The position numbers were made by a program, and so were the translations under genes. Shown piece after piece: positions 20,222 to 28,719 of a stretch of DNA of 41,844 nucleotides; the first letter of the stretch is position 1, and each line of letters begins with the position of its first letter. The stretch is taken from the NCBI GenBank assembly GCA_016929955.1, contig JAFGHU010000059.1, positions 1-41,844 on the forward strand. Direction: 5' to 3'. The DNA is from Bacteroidales bacterium. Its GTDB lineage: Bacteria; Bacteroidota; Bacteroidia; Bacteroidales; UBA12170. The notes below the pieces were generated by a model. That model searched no databases. It saw only the letters and a list, made by a program, of their open reading frames with translations, and was not told where the DNA came from.

Positions 20222-21067
20222 TTACCAACTGCCTCCTGCTCCTCCGCCGCCGAAGCCGCCGCCTCCGCCGAAGCCGCCGAAACCGCCTCCTCCACCGAAG
20301 CTACCGCTTCCGGAATTAAAACTGCCCCATCCACTACTGCTGCTTCTTCCACCTCCCATCGAACTTCCAAGAAACATCAAAGTCCACCATGGTAATGCAC
20401 TTTTCGAACCTATTCCGGCACTTCTGTTTTTGCCTTTATTTGCAAAGAGGATAAATAAAACAATAAAAATAAGCAGCGGAATTAAGGCGGCAAAACCACT
20501 GCCTTTGCTTTCAATGTATTGATCAGCCGTATATTCTCCTTTGGTAAGATCCATCAAAACTTTGGCTGCAGCTACTAAACCTGCATTATAATCTCCGGTT
20601 TTAAAAGCAGGAATCATTTCGTATTCTACAACGCGTTTTGCAATGGCATCGGGCACAACACCTTCTAAACCATATCCCACGGCAATATAAGCCTCACCTC
20701 TAGACGCATTTGTTTTTGGTTTTACCAAAATCAAAATGCCATTGTCCTTGCCTTTTTGGCCAATTTCCCAGTTGTGCGCCAATTCAACGGCAAATTGTGC
20801 TTTATCATAACCCTGCAAATCGTCAATGGTAACAATAACAATCTCATCGGATGTTTTTTTGCTAAAATCGATGAGTTGATTATTTAATTGATCTACCTGA
20901 TCAGGGCTCAAAACTTTAGCAAAATCGTTGACAGGATATATTTTTTCCGGCTTTGTCGGAAATTGAGCAAACACACCTAAAGATACTGAGAAAAGAAGTA
21001 TCAATAAAATTGATCGAAATGCTGTAACTGAGTAGCCTGATTTTATATTATCCAAAAGAAATTTCAT
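20222..21067 (-). CDS. TPM domain-containing protein with signal peptide, TM segment and Gly-rich C-terminus (YgcG-like)
   Basis: 'IYPVNDFAKVLSPDQVDQLNNQLIDFSKKTSDEIVIVTIDDLQGYD...ELAHNWEIGQKGKDNGILILVKP'; tail 'FGGGGGFGGFGGGGGFGGGGAGGSW'. Confidence 0.9.
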   Translation of the reverse strand: MKFLLDNIKSGYSVTAFRSILLILLFSVSLGVFAQFPTKPEKIYPVNDFAKVLSPDQVDQLNNQLIDFSKKTSDEIVIVTIDDLQGYDKAQFAVELAHNWEIGQKGKDNGILILVKPKTNASRGEAYIAVGYGLEGVVPDAIAKRVVEYEMIPAFKTGDYNAGLVAAAKVLMDLTKGEYTADQYIESKGSGFAALIPLLIFIVLFILFANKGKNRSAGIGSKSALPWWTLMFLGSSMGGGRSSSSGWGSFNSGSGSFGGGGGFGGFGGGGGFGGGGAGGSW

Positions 21068-21488
21068 CGCTTAATTCGTTTATGTCGTTTTTCTGATGTG
21101 GGAAATGCGTTTTAAGTTGTTGCCCGGCTTTAATAATTCCTTTCGACAAACCGCCAACAAAATCGTTGTTTTTAAAAGCCTCAAGCATTTCCTCTTTTAT
21201 TTCGTCCCAGAAATTTTCAGGCACTTTTTGATTTATCCCAATATCACCTAGTATCGCAAACTTTTTACTCTGAATGGCAAAATAAAAAAGCACCCCATTA
21301 CGTAAGGCTGTTTTATGCATTTTTAATTGTGCAAAAGCTTGCGCGGCACAGTCGAGCACCTCTGTATTGCATTTATTTTCGATATGCACCCGAATTTCGC
21401 CGGAACTTGCGTTTTCCGCATCAAAAATGGCCTGTTTTATTTGTTGCTTTTCTTCTTTACTAAAAAATGTAGAAGCAAGTTTACTCAT
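21048..21488 (-). CDS. Second TPM domain protein, cytoplasmic type
   Basis: ORF 146 aa; 'FSKEEKQQIKQAIFDAENASSGEIRVHIE...TALRNGVLFYFAIQSKKFAILGDIGINQKVPENFWDEI'; overlaps the next TPM gene by 20 bp. Confidence 0.88.
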   Translation of the reverse strand: MSKLASTFFSKEEKQQIKQAIFDAENASSGEIRVHIENKCNTEVLDCAAQAFAQLKMHKTALRNGVLFYFAIQSKKFAILGDIGINQKVPENFWDEIKEEMLEAFKNNDFVGGLSKGIIKAGQQLKTHFPHQKNDINELSDEISFG

Positions 21489-21499
21489 AATAATAAGGA

Positions 21500-22090
21500 T
21501 TAAAATTCAACTTTAGGTGCAGTGTCAGCACCTTGAACAGCTTGGAAATAGGCTTTTTCGTCGAAGTTAAACATACCTGCAAACAGATTGTTTGGGAATT
21601 TTTTAATGTAAACATTATACTCACGTGTAACATCATTGAAACGCATCCGCTCAACAGTAATTCTATTTTCTGTTCCTTCCAACTGCTCTTGTAATTTTGA
21701 GAAATTCTCATTTGCTTTGAGATCAGGATATTTCTCAACAACAACCATTAAACGCGATAAAGCAGAACTAAGCGCATCCTGAGAGGCTTGAAATTGCTGT
21801 AGAGCAGCAGGACTCATATTTCCGGCATCAATTGTTGTCGAAGTTGCTTTTGCACGGGCATTGATTACACCTTCGAGCGTTTCTTTTTCGTGAGCAGCAT
21901 AACCCTTAACCGTAGCTACTAAATTGGGGATTAAATCGGCTCGACGCTGATAAACGTTTTCCACCTGTGCCCATTGTTTGTCTACAAGTTCAGAACTATC
22001 AACCATCGTATTATAAATACCTTTAATTGATGAATAGCCGATAAAGATTAAAACGACAACTGCAATTAATATTATCCAAGATTTTTTCAT
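21500..22090 (-). CDS. lemA: LemA family protein
   Basis: ORF 196 aa; N-terminal TM, 'YNTMVDSSELVDKQWAQVENVYQRRADLIPNLVATVKGYAAHEKETL', 'ITVERMRFNDVTREYNVYIKKFPNNLFA'. Confidence 0.95.
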   Translation of the reverse strand: MKKSWIILIAVVVLIFIGYSSIKGIYNTMVDSSELVDKQWAQVENVYQRRADLIPNLVATVKGYAAHEKETLEGVINARAKATSTTIDAGNMSPAALQQFQASQDALSSALSRLMVVVEKYPDLKANENFSKLQEQLEGTENRITVERMRFNDVTREYNVYIKKFPNNLFAGMFNFDEKAYFQAVQGADTAPKVEF

Positions 22091-22124
22091 TGTTTCTAAT
22101 TTTAAATAAAGAATTTAAAGATAC

Positions 22125-22186
22125 AAAAAAGGCTGTCTAACCAGGTAAAATCAGTTAAAAAAACCAAAACCGAAGCTAAACAGCCT
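22125..22186 (-). terminator. Likely intrinsic terminator downstream of htpG
   Basis: Minus strand: AGGCTGTTTAGC...GGTTAGACAGCCT, a 7-bp perfect stem extendable with G-U pairs, followed by TTTTTT. Confidence 0.6.
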
Positions 22187-22194
22187 GAATATGA

Positions 22195-24102
22195 CTATTT
22201 TATAAGCGTAAAACTACGTTTAATAAAATCGGCTAAATCTTTTCCCTTTAATAAATTCTGAGAAAGCATAGCCAAATCGTACATTTGTTTTACGGTTGAT
22301 GCTTGTTTTTCTTCATCTTTTTCTTCCAAAAGACTTCCTACTAAATTATGATTCGCATTAACAACCAAATTATAACTATCAGGAAAACCTCCCATAGCCA
22401 TCATTCCGCCACCGCCTAATTTCTCCATATCTTTCATGCGGCGCATAAACTCGCTTTGCGTAATTACAAAGGGCTGTTCGTTTTCGCCAAGGGCTTCAAA
22501 AACTACGGTGAACTTAGCTTTATCGATATTTTTTTCGATAATCGGTTTCAAGGTTTCTTTTTGCTTATCGTCTAATTTCGAAGGCATTTCTTCTTCTTTG
22601 GCAATAAGTTTATCTATTGTATCAGCATCTACGCGTTTAAATTGAACATCATTTAACTTTTGTTCCAATGCATTTACAAAGTGATTGTCTAAAACACCTT
22701 CCATTTCCAATACATCGTATCCACGGTCTTTAGCCGACTGAATAAAATTATATTGTTCTTCGATATTGCTTGTATAGAGATAAATCACTTTTTTGTCCTT
22801 ATCCGTTTGCAAATCTTTTACATGTTCTTTGTATTCCTCTAACGTAAAGTATTTACCTTCAGCATTTTTAAGCAAACAGAATTTTTGAGCTCTATCGTAG
22901 AATTTCTCGTCAGAAAGCATTCCATATTCGATAAACACTTTGATATCGTCCCATTTCTTTTCGAAATCTTCGCGGTTAGATTTGAATAATTCTTCCAGTT
23001 TATCAGCCACTTTTTTGCTGATGTGATTGGCAATTTTTTTAACTGCGCCATCGCTTTGCAAATACGAACGAGAAACATTTAATGGAATATCAGGAGAATC
23101 GATAACACCGTGCAATAAAGTTAAAAATTCGGGCACAACGCCTTCTACAGAATCAGTAATAAACACCTGATTACTATACAGTTGAATCTTATCTTTTTGC
23201 ACTTCCAAATTCTTTTTTAATTTAGGGAAGTATAAAATTCCGGTTAAATTAAACGGATAATCCACGTTTAAATGAATTTGGAATAAAGGCTCGTCAAAAT
23301 TCATTGGATAAAGCTCACGATAGAAATCTTTATAATCTTTATCTTCTAAATCGGCAGGTGCTTTTTTCCAAATCGGATTGGTATTGTTTATGATGCGGTC
23401 TTTTTCAACTTCTTTGTAAACATCATTTCCATCTTTATCTTTCTCGCCTTCAACTTTTTCTTGAATTTTTTCAGTTCCAAACTGAATCGGAACAGGCATA
23501 AATTTATTGTATTTATTCAGCAATTCTAGAATTTTGCTCTCTGCTAAAAATTCTTTGCTCTCATCAGAGATATGCAAAATAATATCTGTTCCACGAGTTG
23601 CTTTATCAATCTCTTCAATGGTATAATTTGGACTACCGTCACACATCCATTTTACGGCTTTGTTGGCTCCTCCTTTTTTATAGGTTTTGGTATGTATTTC
23701 AACATGATCAGAAACCATAAAAGAAGAATAAAAACCTAAGCCAAAACGGCCAATAATGGCATTTTTCTCTGCTTCGGTTTTAGATTTGAATTTTTTTACA
23801 AATTCTTCGGCACCCGAAAAAGCAATCTGATTAATATATTTATCAACTTCTTCTGCAGTCATTCCGATACCTTTATCGCGAATAGTAAGGGTTTTCGCTT
23901 TTTTATCTAAAATAACTTCCACGGTAATATCGCCCATTTCATCTTTAAACTTACCTAATGAAGCCAATGTTTTAAGCTTTTGTGTAGCATCAACGGCATT
24001 AGAAACCAATTCGCGTAGAAATATCTCGTGGTCTGAGTAGAGGAATTTTTTAATAATCGGAAATATGTTTTCCGTTTGTACATTAATCTGTCCTTTTTGC
24101 AT
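22195..24102 (-). CDS. htpG: Molecular chaperone HtpG (Hsp90)
   Basis: 'QKGQINVQTENIFPIIKKFLYSDHEIFLRELVSNAVDATQKL', 'IRDKGIGMTAEEVDKYINQIAFSGAEEF', 'IGRFGLGFYSSFMV'. ATG at 24102 preferred over 24159. Confidence 0.97.
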   Translation of the reverse strand: MQKGQINVQTENIFPIIKKFLYSDHEIFLRELVSNAVDATQKLKTLASLGKFKDEMGDITVEVILDKKAKTLTIRDKGIGMTAEEVDKYINQIAFSGAEEFVKKFKSKTEAEKNAIIGRFGLGFYSSFMVSDHVEIHTKTYKKGGANKAVKWMCDGSPNYTIEEIDKATRGTDIILHISDESKEFLAESKILELLNKYNKFMPVPIQFGTEKIQEKVEGEKDKDGNDVYKEVEKDRIINNTNPIWKKAPADLEDKDYKDFYRELYPMNFDEPLFQIHLNVDYPFNLTGILYFPKLKKNLEVQKDKIQLYSNQVFITDSVEGVVPEFLTLLHGVIDSPDIPLNVSRSYLQSDGAVKKIANHISKKVADKLEELFKSNREDFEKKWDDIKVFIEYGMLSDEKFYDRAQKFCLLKNAEGKYFTLEEYKEHVKDLQTDKDKKVIYLYTSNIEEQYNFIQSAKDRGYDVLEMEGVLDNHFVNALEQKLNDVQFKRVDADTIDKLIAKEEEMPSKLDDKQKETLKPIIEKNIDKAKFTVVFEALGENEQPFVITQSEFMRRMKDMEKLGGGGMMAMGGFPDSYNLVVNANHNLVGSLLEEKDEEKQASTVKQMYDLAMLSQNLLKGKDLADFIKRSFTLIK

Positions 24103-24187
24103 TTTATATTGTTTTTTGAATTTTCTAGAGGCTTCATTTACAAATTTGGTACCACCCAAAGGAATGCTGACAAATTGACAAAAAGAA

Positions 24188-24212
24188 AGCCCGCTGTTTT
24201 GGAGCGGGCTTA
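24188..24212 (-). terminator. Rho-independent terminator downstream of first LruC gene
   Basis: AAGCCCGCT-gttttgg-AGCGGGCTT 9-bp stem; on the minus strand followed by TCTTTTT. Confidence 0.82.
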
Positions 24213-24236
24213 GAATGATCGTATGTCTTTTGATTT

Positions 24237-26255
24237 TTAATCGACTACTAAATAGGCATTATTTCTGTAATCGCTTTGATCTTTATACCAATCGGTAAAT
24301 TGTGATCCGCCAGATACTGCCCAGGAACTGAACATGGTATAACCCTTATTGATCGCAATTTTTTCTTTAGGATAAGTAAAATCGTATAAAATATTGATTC
24401 CCCAAGGTAAATTGGTTGCATTTCTATAATATCTTCCAATGGCAGGATTACTATCATCATCGGCTGTGCGGAATAAATTCGTATCCATTAAGTCGGTAGG
24501 TTCCATATCCACCAAATGCAATTCTCTTCCTCTGTTTCCATCAATAAAAATAAAGGGGTTAAGTGCTCCAATTTGGTTATTGGCAACCGGTTGATCGTAT
24601 TCAATTAAAACCTTAATTTTTCCATCATTTACTGCGGAGCTTGCCCAGGCATCGTCAAACACAAAAATAACAGGTTTGGTTTGATTGTTTTCCAGCCCTT
24701 TACTATTTAGAGATACCAAAGAAGTTGTTAGATCGTAGCCCGATACTTGTTTAACAATAGTGGCATCTGCATTAATTTCAATACCAAATCCATTTCGGAA
24801 CGAGCCTCCCACGTTTTTGATTTTAAAATCCATAATTGTTTCTTTGATTAAACCGGCACTATTGTACACATGGGTATAATGATAATTAATCACCATATCG
24901 TTGAAATCGAAATCTCCCAAATTGGGCCATAAATCTTCGAAAGCATAAGTTCCAATGCCATAGATAGATGGCGTATAAACGTTATAAGCGCGCTCATTAT
25001 CGTTTGGATATTCATCATAAAAATCGATAATACCATCGCCATCGCTATCCGTATCTTTAACTAAAGTTTCATCGAGAGGGAGTGTAGCTAAATCGTGAAT
25101 ATAATGGGTATAATCGCCAAATCGATTTTCCCAGCCGCCGGTTACATCGTCCATAATATAAACTCTTCCTTTGGGTGTAACATTAGAAGCCCACCATAAA
25201 TTCTGATCGGAATCGTATGTTAATGAGTTAGGATAGTTGGGTAAATTTTCAGCAGATATACGTGTAGCCGTTATACTATTATTACTAGCGTATTCGCATC
25301 GATATAAACCTGAAGTTGTCGAAATAAACATAGTACCCTCATCGTCAAAAGTAAGGTCTCCCCCATCTAATTCGTCGAAGCCATTTACCTTATAATAAGA
25401 AAGCATTCTCCCTCTATTTGGATCCAACTTAAGTACCCAATAATCAAAGGAATAATAAAGCAAGCCATCGTTAATATTATAACCCATTCTTGGACCAAAA
25501 TAACCAACTCTACCTTTTGTTGACCATTTATCATTTGCAATATCGTAAGCATATAAATAATACGGCGAGCTTATTCCTACGGTATAAACTATTTCTTTTA
25601 CAGGATCTACTGCACAAGTATAACTTCCGTTTTTATCCGGAATAGTAGAAACCACTTCCATTTCACCGGTTTCAGAATCGATCTTGAATAATTCTCTTAA
25701 GCTGTTAACACCATAGAAAATATCAACAGCTTCGGCATTTGCATTAGAAGCTCTTTTCAATGGATTTTGAGAATCTAACCGAAGGGTTAATTTATTCGTA
25801 TTTAGTGGCAATAGCGAAGTAGAATAATCGGCCATATCGTTTTTTACAACCAAAATAGAATCGTAATACGAAGGAATGGTTAAATTCAGATCAAAATTAG
25901 TGGCACTGGTGATTTGCGTAAATGCCAAATCGCTCATAGCATCTACCAATAAGCCACTTTGCTCTACAGGAGCACCGATATCATCTCCAGTTGTAGATGT
26001 TGTTATAGACTTGCCTTGAGGATTGTGTAAATATATATTGTATTTAACTTTTCCATCGGCAGAAGATTTAAAGCCCTCAAAAGACATGTTTATTTCTTTG
26101 GACGTTTCAAAATTAAACGTGGCCGGAATTTCTAGATCCAATAAACTGACATTGGGATCTGTAGGATCTACGGGTTCTTTATCGAGCTCTTTCGTACAGC
26201 TTGATAATCCAACAATTACTAAAAGCACCCATAGTGATACATTGATTTTTTTCAT
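24237..26255 (-). CDS. LruC/DUF4842 domain-containing lipoprotein (paralog 1)
   Basis: Lipobox 'VIVGLSSC'; N-terminal beta-sandwich-like region, propeller-like middle, Ca-binding-like 'DTDSDGDGIIDFYDEYPND', C-terminal 'YAFEDLWPNLGDFDFNDMVINYHYTHVYN...FGIEINAD...DWYKDQSDYRNNAYLVVD'. Confidence 0.85.
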   Translation of the reverse strand: MKKINVSLWVLLVIVGLSSCTKELDKEPVDPTDPNVSLLDLEIPATFNFETSKEINMSFEGFKSSADGKVKYNIYLHNPQGKSITTSTTGDDIGAPVEQSGLLVDAMSDLAFTQITSATNFDLNLTIPSYYDSILVVKNDMADYSTSLLPLNTNKLTLRLDSQNPLKRASNANAEAVDIFYGVNSLRELFKIDSETGEMEVVSTIPDKNGSYTCAVDPVKEIVYTVGISSPYYLYAYDIANDKWSTKGRVGYFGPRMGYNINDGLLYYSFDYWVLKLDPNRGRMLSYYKVNGFDELDGGDLTFDDEGTMFISTTSGLYRCEYASNNSITATRISAENLPNYPNSLTYDSDQNLWWASNVTPKGRVYIMDDVTGGWENRFGDYTHYIHDLATLPLDETLVKDTDSDGDGIIDFYDEYPNDNERAYNVYTPSIYGIGTYAFEDLWPNLGDFDFNDMVINYHYTHVYNSAGLIKETIMDFKIKNVGGSFRNGFGIEINADATIVKQVSGYDLTTSLVSLNSKGLENNQTKPVIFVFDDAWASSAVNDGKIKVLIEYDQPVANNQIGALNPFIFIDGNRGRELHLVDMEPTDLMDTNLFRTADDDSNPAIGRYYRNATNLPWGINILYDFTYPKEKIAINKGYTMFSSWAVSGGSQFTDWYKDQSDYRNNAYLVVD

Positions 26256-26349
26256 AAGGAATTTAAGTTTTTGGTATTACATATTCTATAGACGTTCAAA
26301 AATACAAAATGATTTTTCGGAGAACGACGCCTTGATTAGTGGATATTAA

Positions 26350-26357
26350 CAAAGTTA
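26350..26357 (-). promoter_or_regulatory. Promoter -7 element (TAACTTTG) inside an 18-bp sequence shared with paralog 2
   Basis: GGATATTAACAAAGTTAT at 26341-26358; reverse complement contains TAACTTTG (TAnnTTTG). No clear -33 TTG. Confidence 0.45.
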
Positions 26358-26409
26358 TTAATAAGAACGGAAACATCACACCCCGTTTTGTTTCTCTTTT
26401 TTGATACGT

Positions 26410-28443
26410 TTAATCGCTTAAATAAGAATTGTTTCTGTAATTGCTCTGATCTTTGTACCAATCGTTATAATCTGTCCCGCTCGAAATTGACCAGGAAGCA
26501 AATTTAGTATAGCCTTTATTGATTGCTATTTTTTCTTTTGGAAATTTAAATTCGGTTAACATAGTAACAGCCCAAGGCAAATTCGTTTGGTTACGGTAAT
26601 ACCTTCCAATGGCCGGATTACTATCATCATCAGCTGTACCGAAATAACTTGTGTCCATTAAGTCGGTAGGAACCATATCCACAAGATGTACTTCGCGTCC
26701 ACGTTCGCCATTAATAAAAATAAAAGGATTTAAACTTCCCATTTGATTATTACGAATGGGCACTGTATAATTGATCACAATATTTATTTTTCCATTGTTA
26801 TCGTTGATATTCGACCACGCATTATCAAAAACGATGATGACGGGCTTTGTTTGATTATTCTCTAAACCTTTTCCATTGAGCGCTATCAGATTTTCAGTGA
26901 GCTTATATCCTGTAACCTCTTGAATTGCTGACTCATCAGTATTAATTTGAATACCAAATCCATTCTTAAACGAACCTCCTACATTGGCAATTTTAAATTC
27001 CATAGTGGTTTGAGCAATTAAACCGGCAGCATTCATTATATGCTTATAGCGGTAGTGCAATACCAAATCGTTAAAATCGAAATCGCCCAAATTTGGCCAT
27101 AAATCTTCGAAAGCATAAGATCCATATCCATTTGCTGAAGGCGTATACACATTATAAGCTTTCTTATTATCATTTGGATAATCATCATACAAATCAATAA
27201 TTCCATCACCATCGGTATCCACTTCAACAACTTCCTCCTCAACAGGAACAGAAGCTAAATCGTCGAGCTTAACATCCAGTCTGTCAAACCGGTATTCCCA
27301 TTCGCCGCTCTCTTTATCCATAACTACCAGCTGTCCTTTATTGCTCGAATTGTAGCCAACCCAGAGCACATCGTTAGAATCGAAAGTCATTGCGGAAGGA
27401 TAAAAAGGTAAATTATCTTGATTTATTTTAGTGACCTGGCACGTATTGCTATTTGTAATTTCGCAACGATACAGGCCTTTTTTTGCCGTCATAAATAAGT
27501 TTCCTTCGCTATCAAAAGCGATATCTCCCAATGAAGTATTGTCTAATCCATTTATCTTATAAGTAGATAGTACATTACCATTACTCGGATCAACAGTTTT
27601 TAGGTATTTACTAACGGAAAAATAAAGTAAGCCATCTGTCCTATTATAAGTTAACCTATCTCCTTTTAGCTTTGTATTACCAATATCAGTCCACGATTCT
27701 TCGATAAGATCAAAAGCATACAAGTGTTTCGATGATCTGCCTATCGTATACAAAAGATTATTGATAGGATCTATAGCACAGTTGATTGCACCTCCGGAAC
27801 CACTTGGGAATTTGCTTATAACCACGGCTTCGCCGGTTTCGGGATTAATCGTAATCAAATCTTGACTTGAGTTTACACCGTATAAAACATCATCAGGATC
27901 TTTTGCAGAAGCTTTAAAATTTGTGCTCGACATCGAAACTGCAGCCTTATTTTTTACAATCGGAATGATTTGGCTCGAATATACACCAAGCTCATTTCGA
28001 ACAACATATAATGATTCGTAATAATCGGGGACATTAATATTGAGTGTCGGATTATCATCAATAGAAACTATTGAAGCCACTAAATTATTTAATACATCTG
28101 ATACTTCAATGGTTTCGGTTACCATCACCCCTTCTTCATCCTCGTAACTTATTTCCTCAAAGGTCGTCCGATCGGAATATAAATAGATATTATACTTTAC
28201 AGGATTACTTTTTGACGATTTAAAATCGTTGAACGAAACAGTCACTTCTTTTGAGGTTTCGAACGCAAACTCACCGGGAATATTTAAATCTAAAAGACTA
28301 ATATCCGGGTCGGTAGGATCTGCAGGATTATCAATTGGTTTAAGTTCTTTACGGCAACTTATTAAACTAACAAATAAAAGTAAAATAAATACTAAACTTT
28401 TGATTTTTTTCATAACAGTCAATTTCATGTAATTCGCATTCAA
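26410..28443 (-). CDS. LruC/DUF4842 domain-containing lipoprotein (paralog 2)
   Basis: Lipobox 'VSLISC'; 'VDTDGDGIIDLYDDYPND', 'YAFEDLWPNLGDFDFNDLVLHYRYKHIMN', 'DWYKDQSNYRNNSYLSD'. Start may be 28428 or 28413. Confidence 0.85.
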   Translation of the reverse strand: MNANYMKLTVMKKIKSLVFILLLFVSLISCRKELKPIDNPADPTDPDISLLDLNIPGEFAFETSKEVTVSFNDFKSSKSNPVKYNIYLYSDRTTFEEISYEDEEGVMVTETIEVSDVLNNLVASIVSIDDNPTLNINVPDYYESLYVVRNELGVYSSQIIPIVKNKAAVSMSSTNFKASAKDPDDVLYGVNSSQDLITINPETGEAVVISKFPSGSGGAINCAIDPINNLLYTIGRSSKHLYAFDLIEESWTDIGNTKLKGDRLTYNRTDGLLYFSVSKYLKTVDPSNGNVLSTYKINGLDNTSLGDIAFDSEGNLFMTAKKGLYRCEITNSNTCQVTKINQDNLPFYPSAMTFDSNDVLWVGYNSSNKGQLVVMDKESGEWEYRFDRLDVKLDDLASVPVEEEVVEVDTDGDGIIDLYDDYPNDNKKAYNVYTPSANGYGSYAFEDLWPNLGDFDFNDLVLHYRYKHIMNAAGLIAQTTMEFKIANVGGSFKNGFGIQINTDESAIQEVTGYKLTENLIALNGKGLENNQTKPVIIVFDNAWSNINDNNGKINIVINYTVPIRNNQMGSLNPFIFINGERGREVHLVDMVPTDLMDTSYFGTADDDSNPAIGRYYRNQTNLPWAVTMLTEFKFPKEKIAINKGYTKFASWSISSGTDYNDWYKDQSNYRNNSYLSD

Positions 28444-28504
28444 TTATTTATCAAATTTACTAAACGAACACGCGGCTCACAAACCCTGAGCTAATGGATA
28501 TTAA

Positions 28505-28512
28505 CAAAGTTA
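28505..28512 (-). promoter_or_regulatory. Promoter -7 element (TAACTTTG) inside an 18-bp sequence shared with paralog 1
   Basis: GGATATTAACAAAGTTAT at 28497-28514, identical to 26341-26358. Confidence 0.45.
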
Positions 28513-28665
28513 TCAAGTATTTGTCTGGATAAAAAAAACTGTCCATACAACGGAAACGCTTCTCAAAAACTACGGATATTTAATTTTTCAGATTCAGTAA
28601 GAAGCTTATACTATTTTGATATCGTCATTATTTGACAACAACAGACAGGCTCACTAGCTCTAACA

Positions 28666-28701
28666 AAAAAGCTCTCCCAATATAAACCAAAAGAGCTTTT
28701 T
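28666..28701 (-). terminator. Rho-independent terminator downstream of third LruC gene
   Basis: AAAAAGCTCT ... AGAGCTTTTT inverted repeat (10 bp); minus strand ends in GCTTTTTT. Confidence 0.8.
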
Positions 28702-28719
28702 ATCAAATTCTTAGAAATC

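Noticed and set aside
20113-20370. Minus-strand Ala/Glu/Val-rich 85-aa ORF
   Set aside because: Frame-shifted reading of the same GC-rich repeat inside the TPM gene.
20076-20522. Plus-strand proline-rich ORF (PAPPPPKPPPPPKPPKPPPPPK...)
   Set aside because: Antisense shadow of the Gly-rich tail of the TPM gene; no start context or homology.
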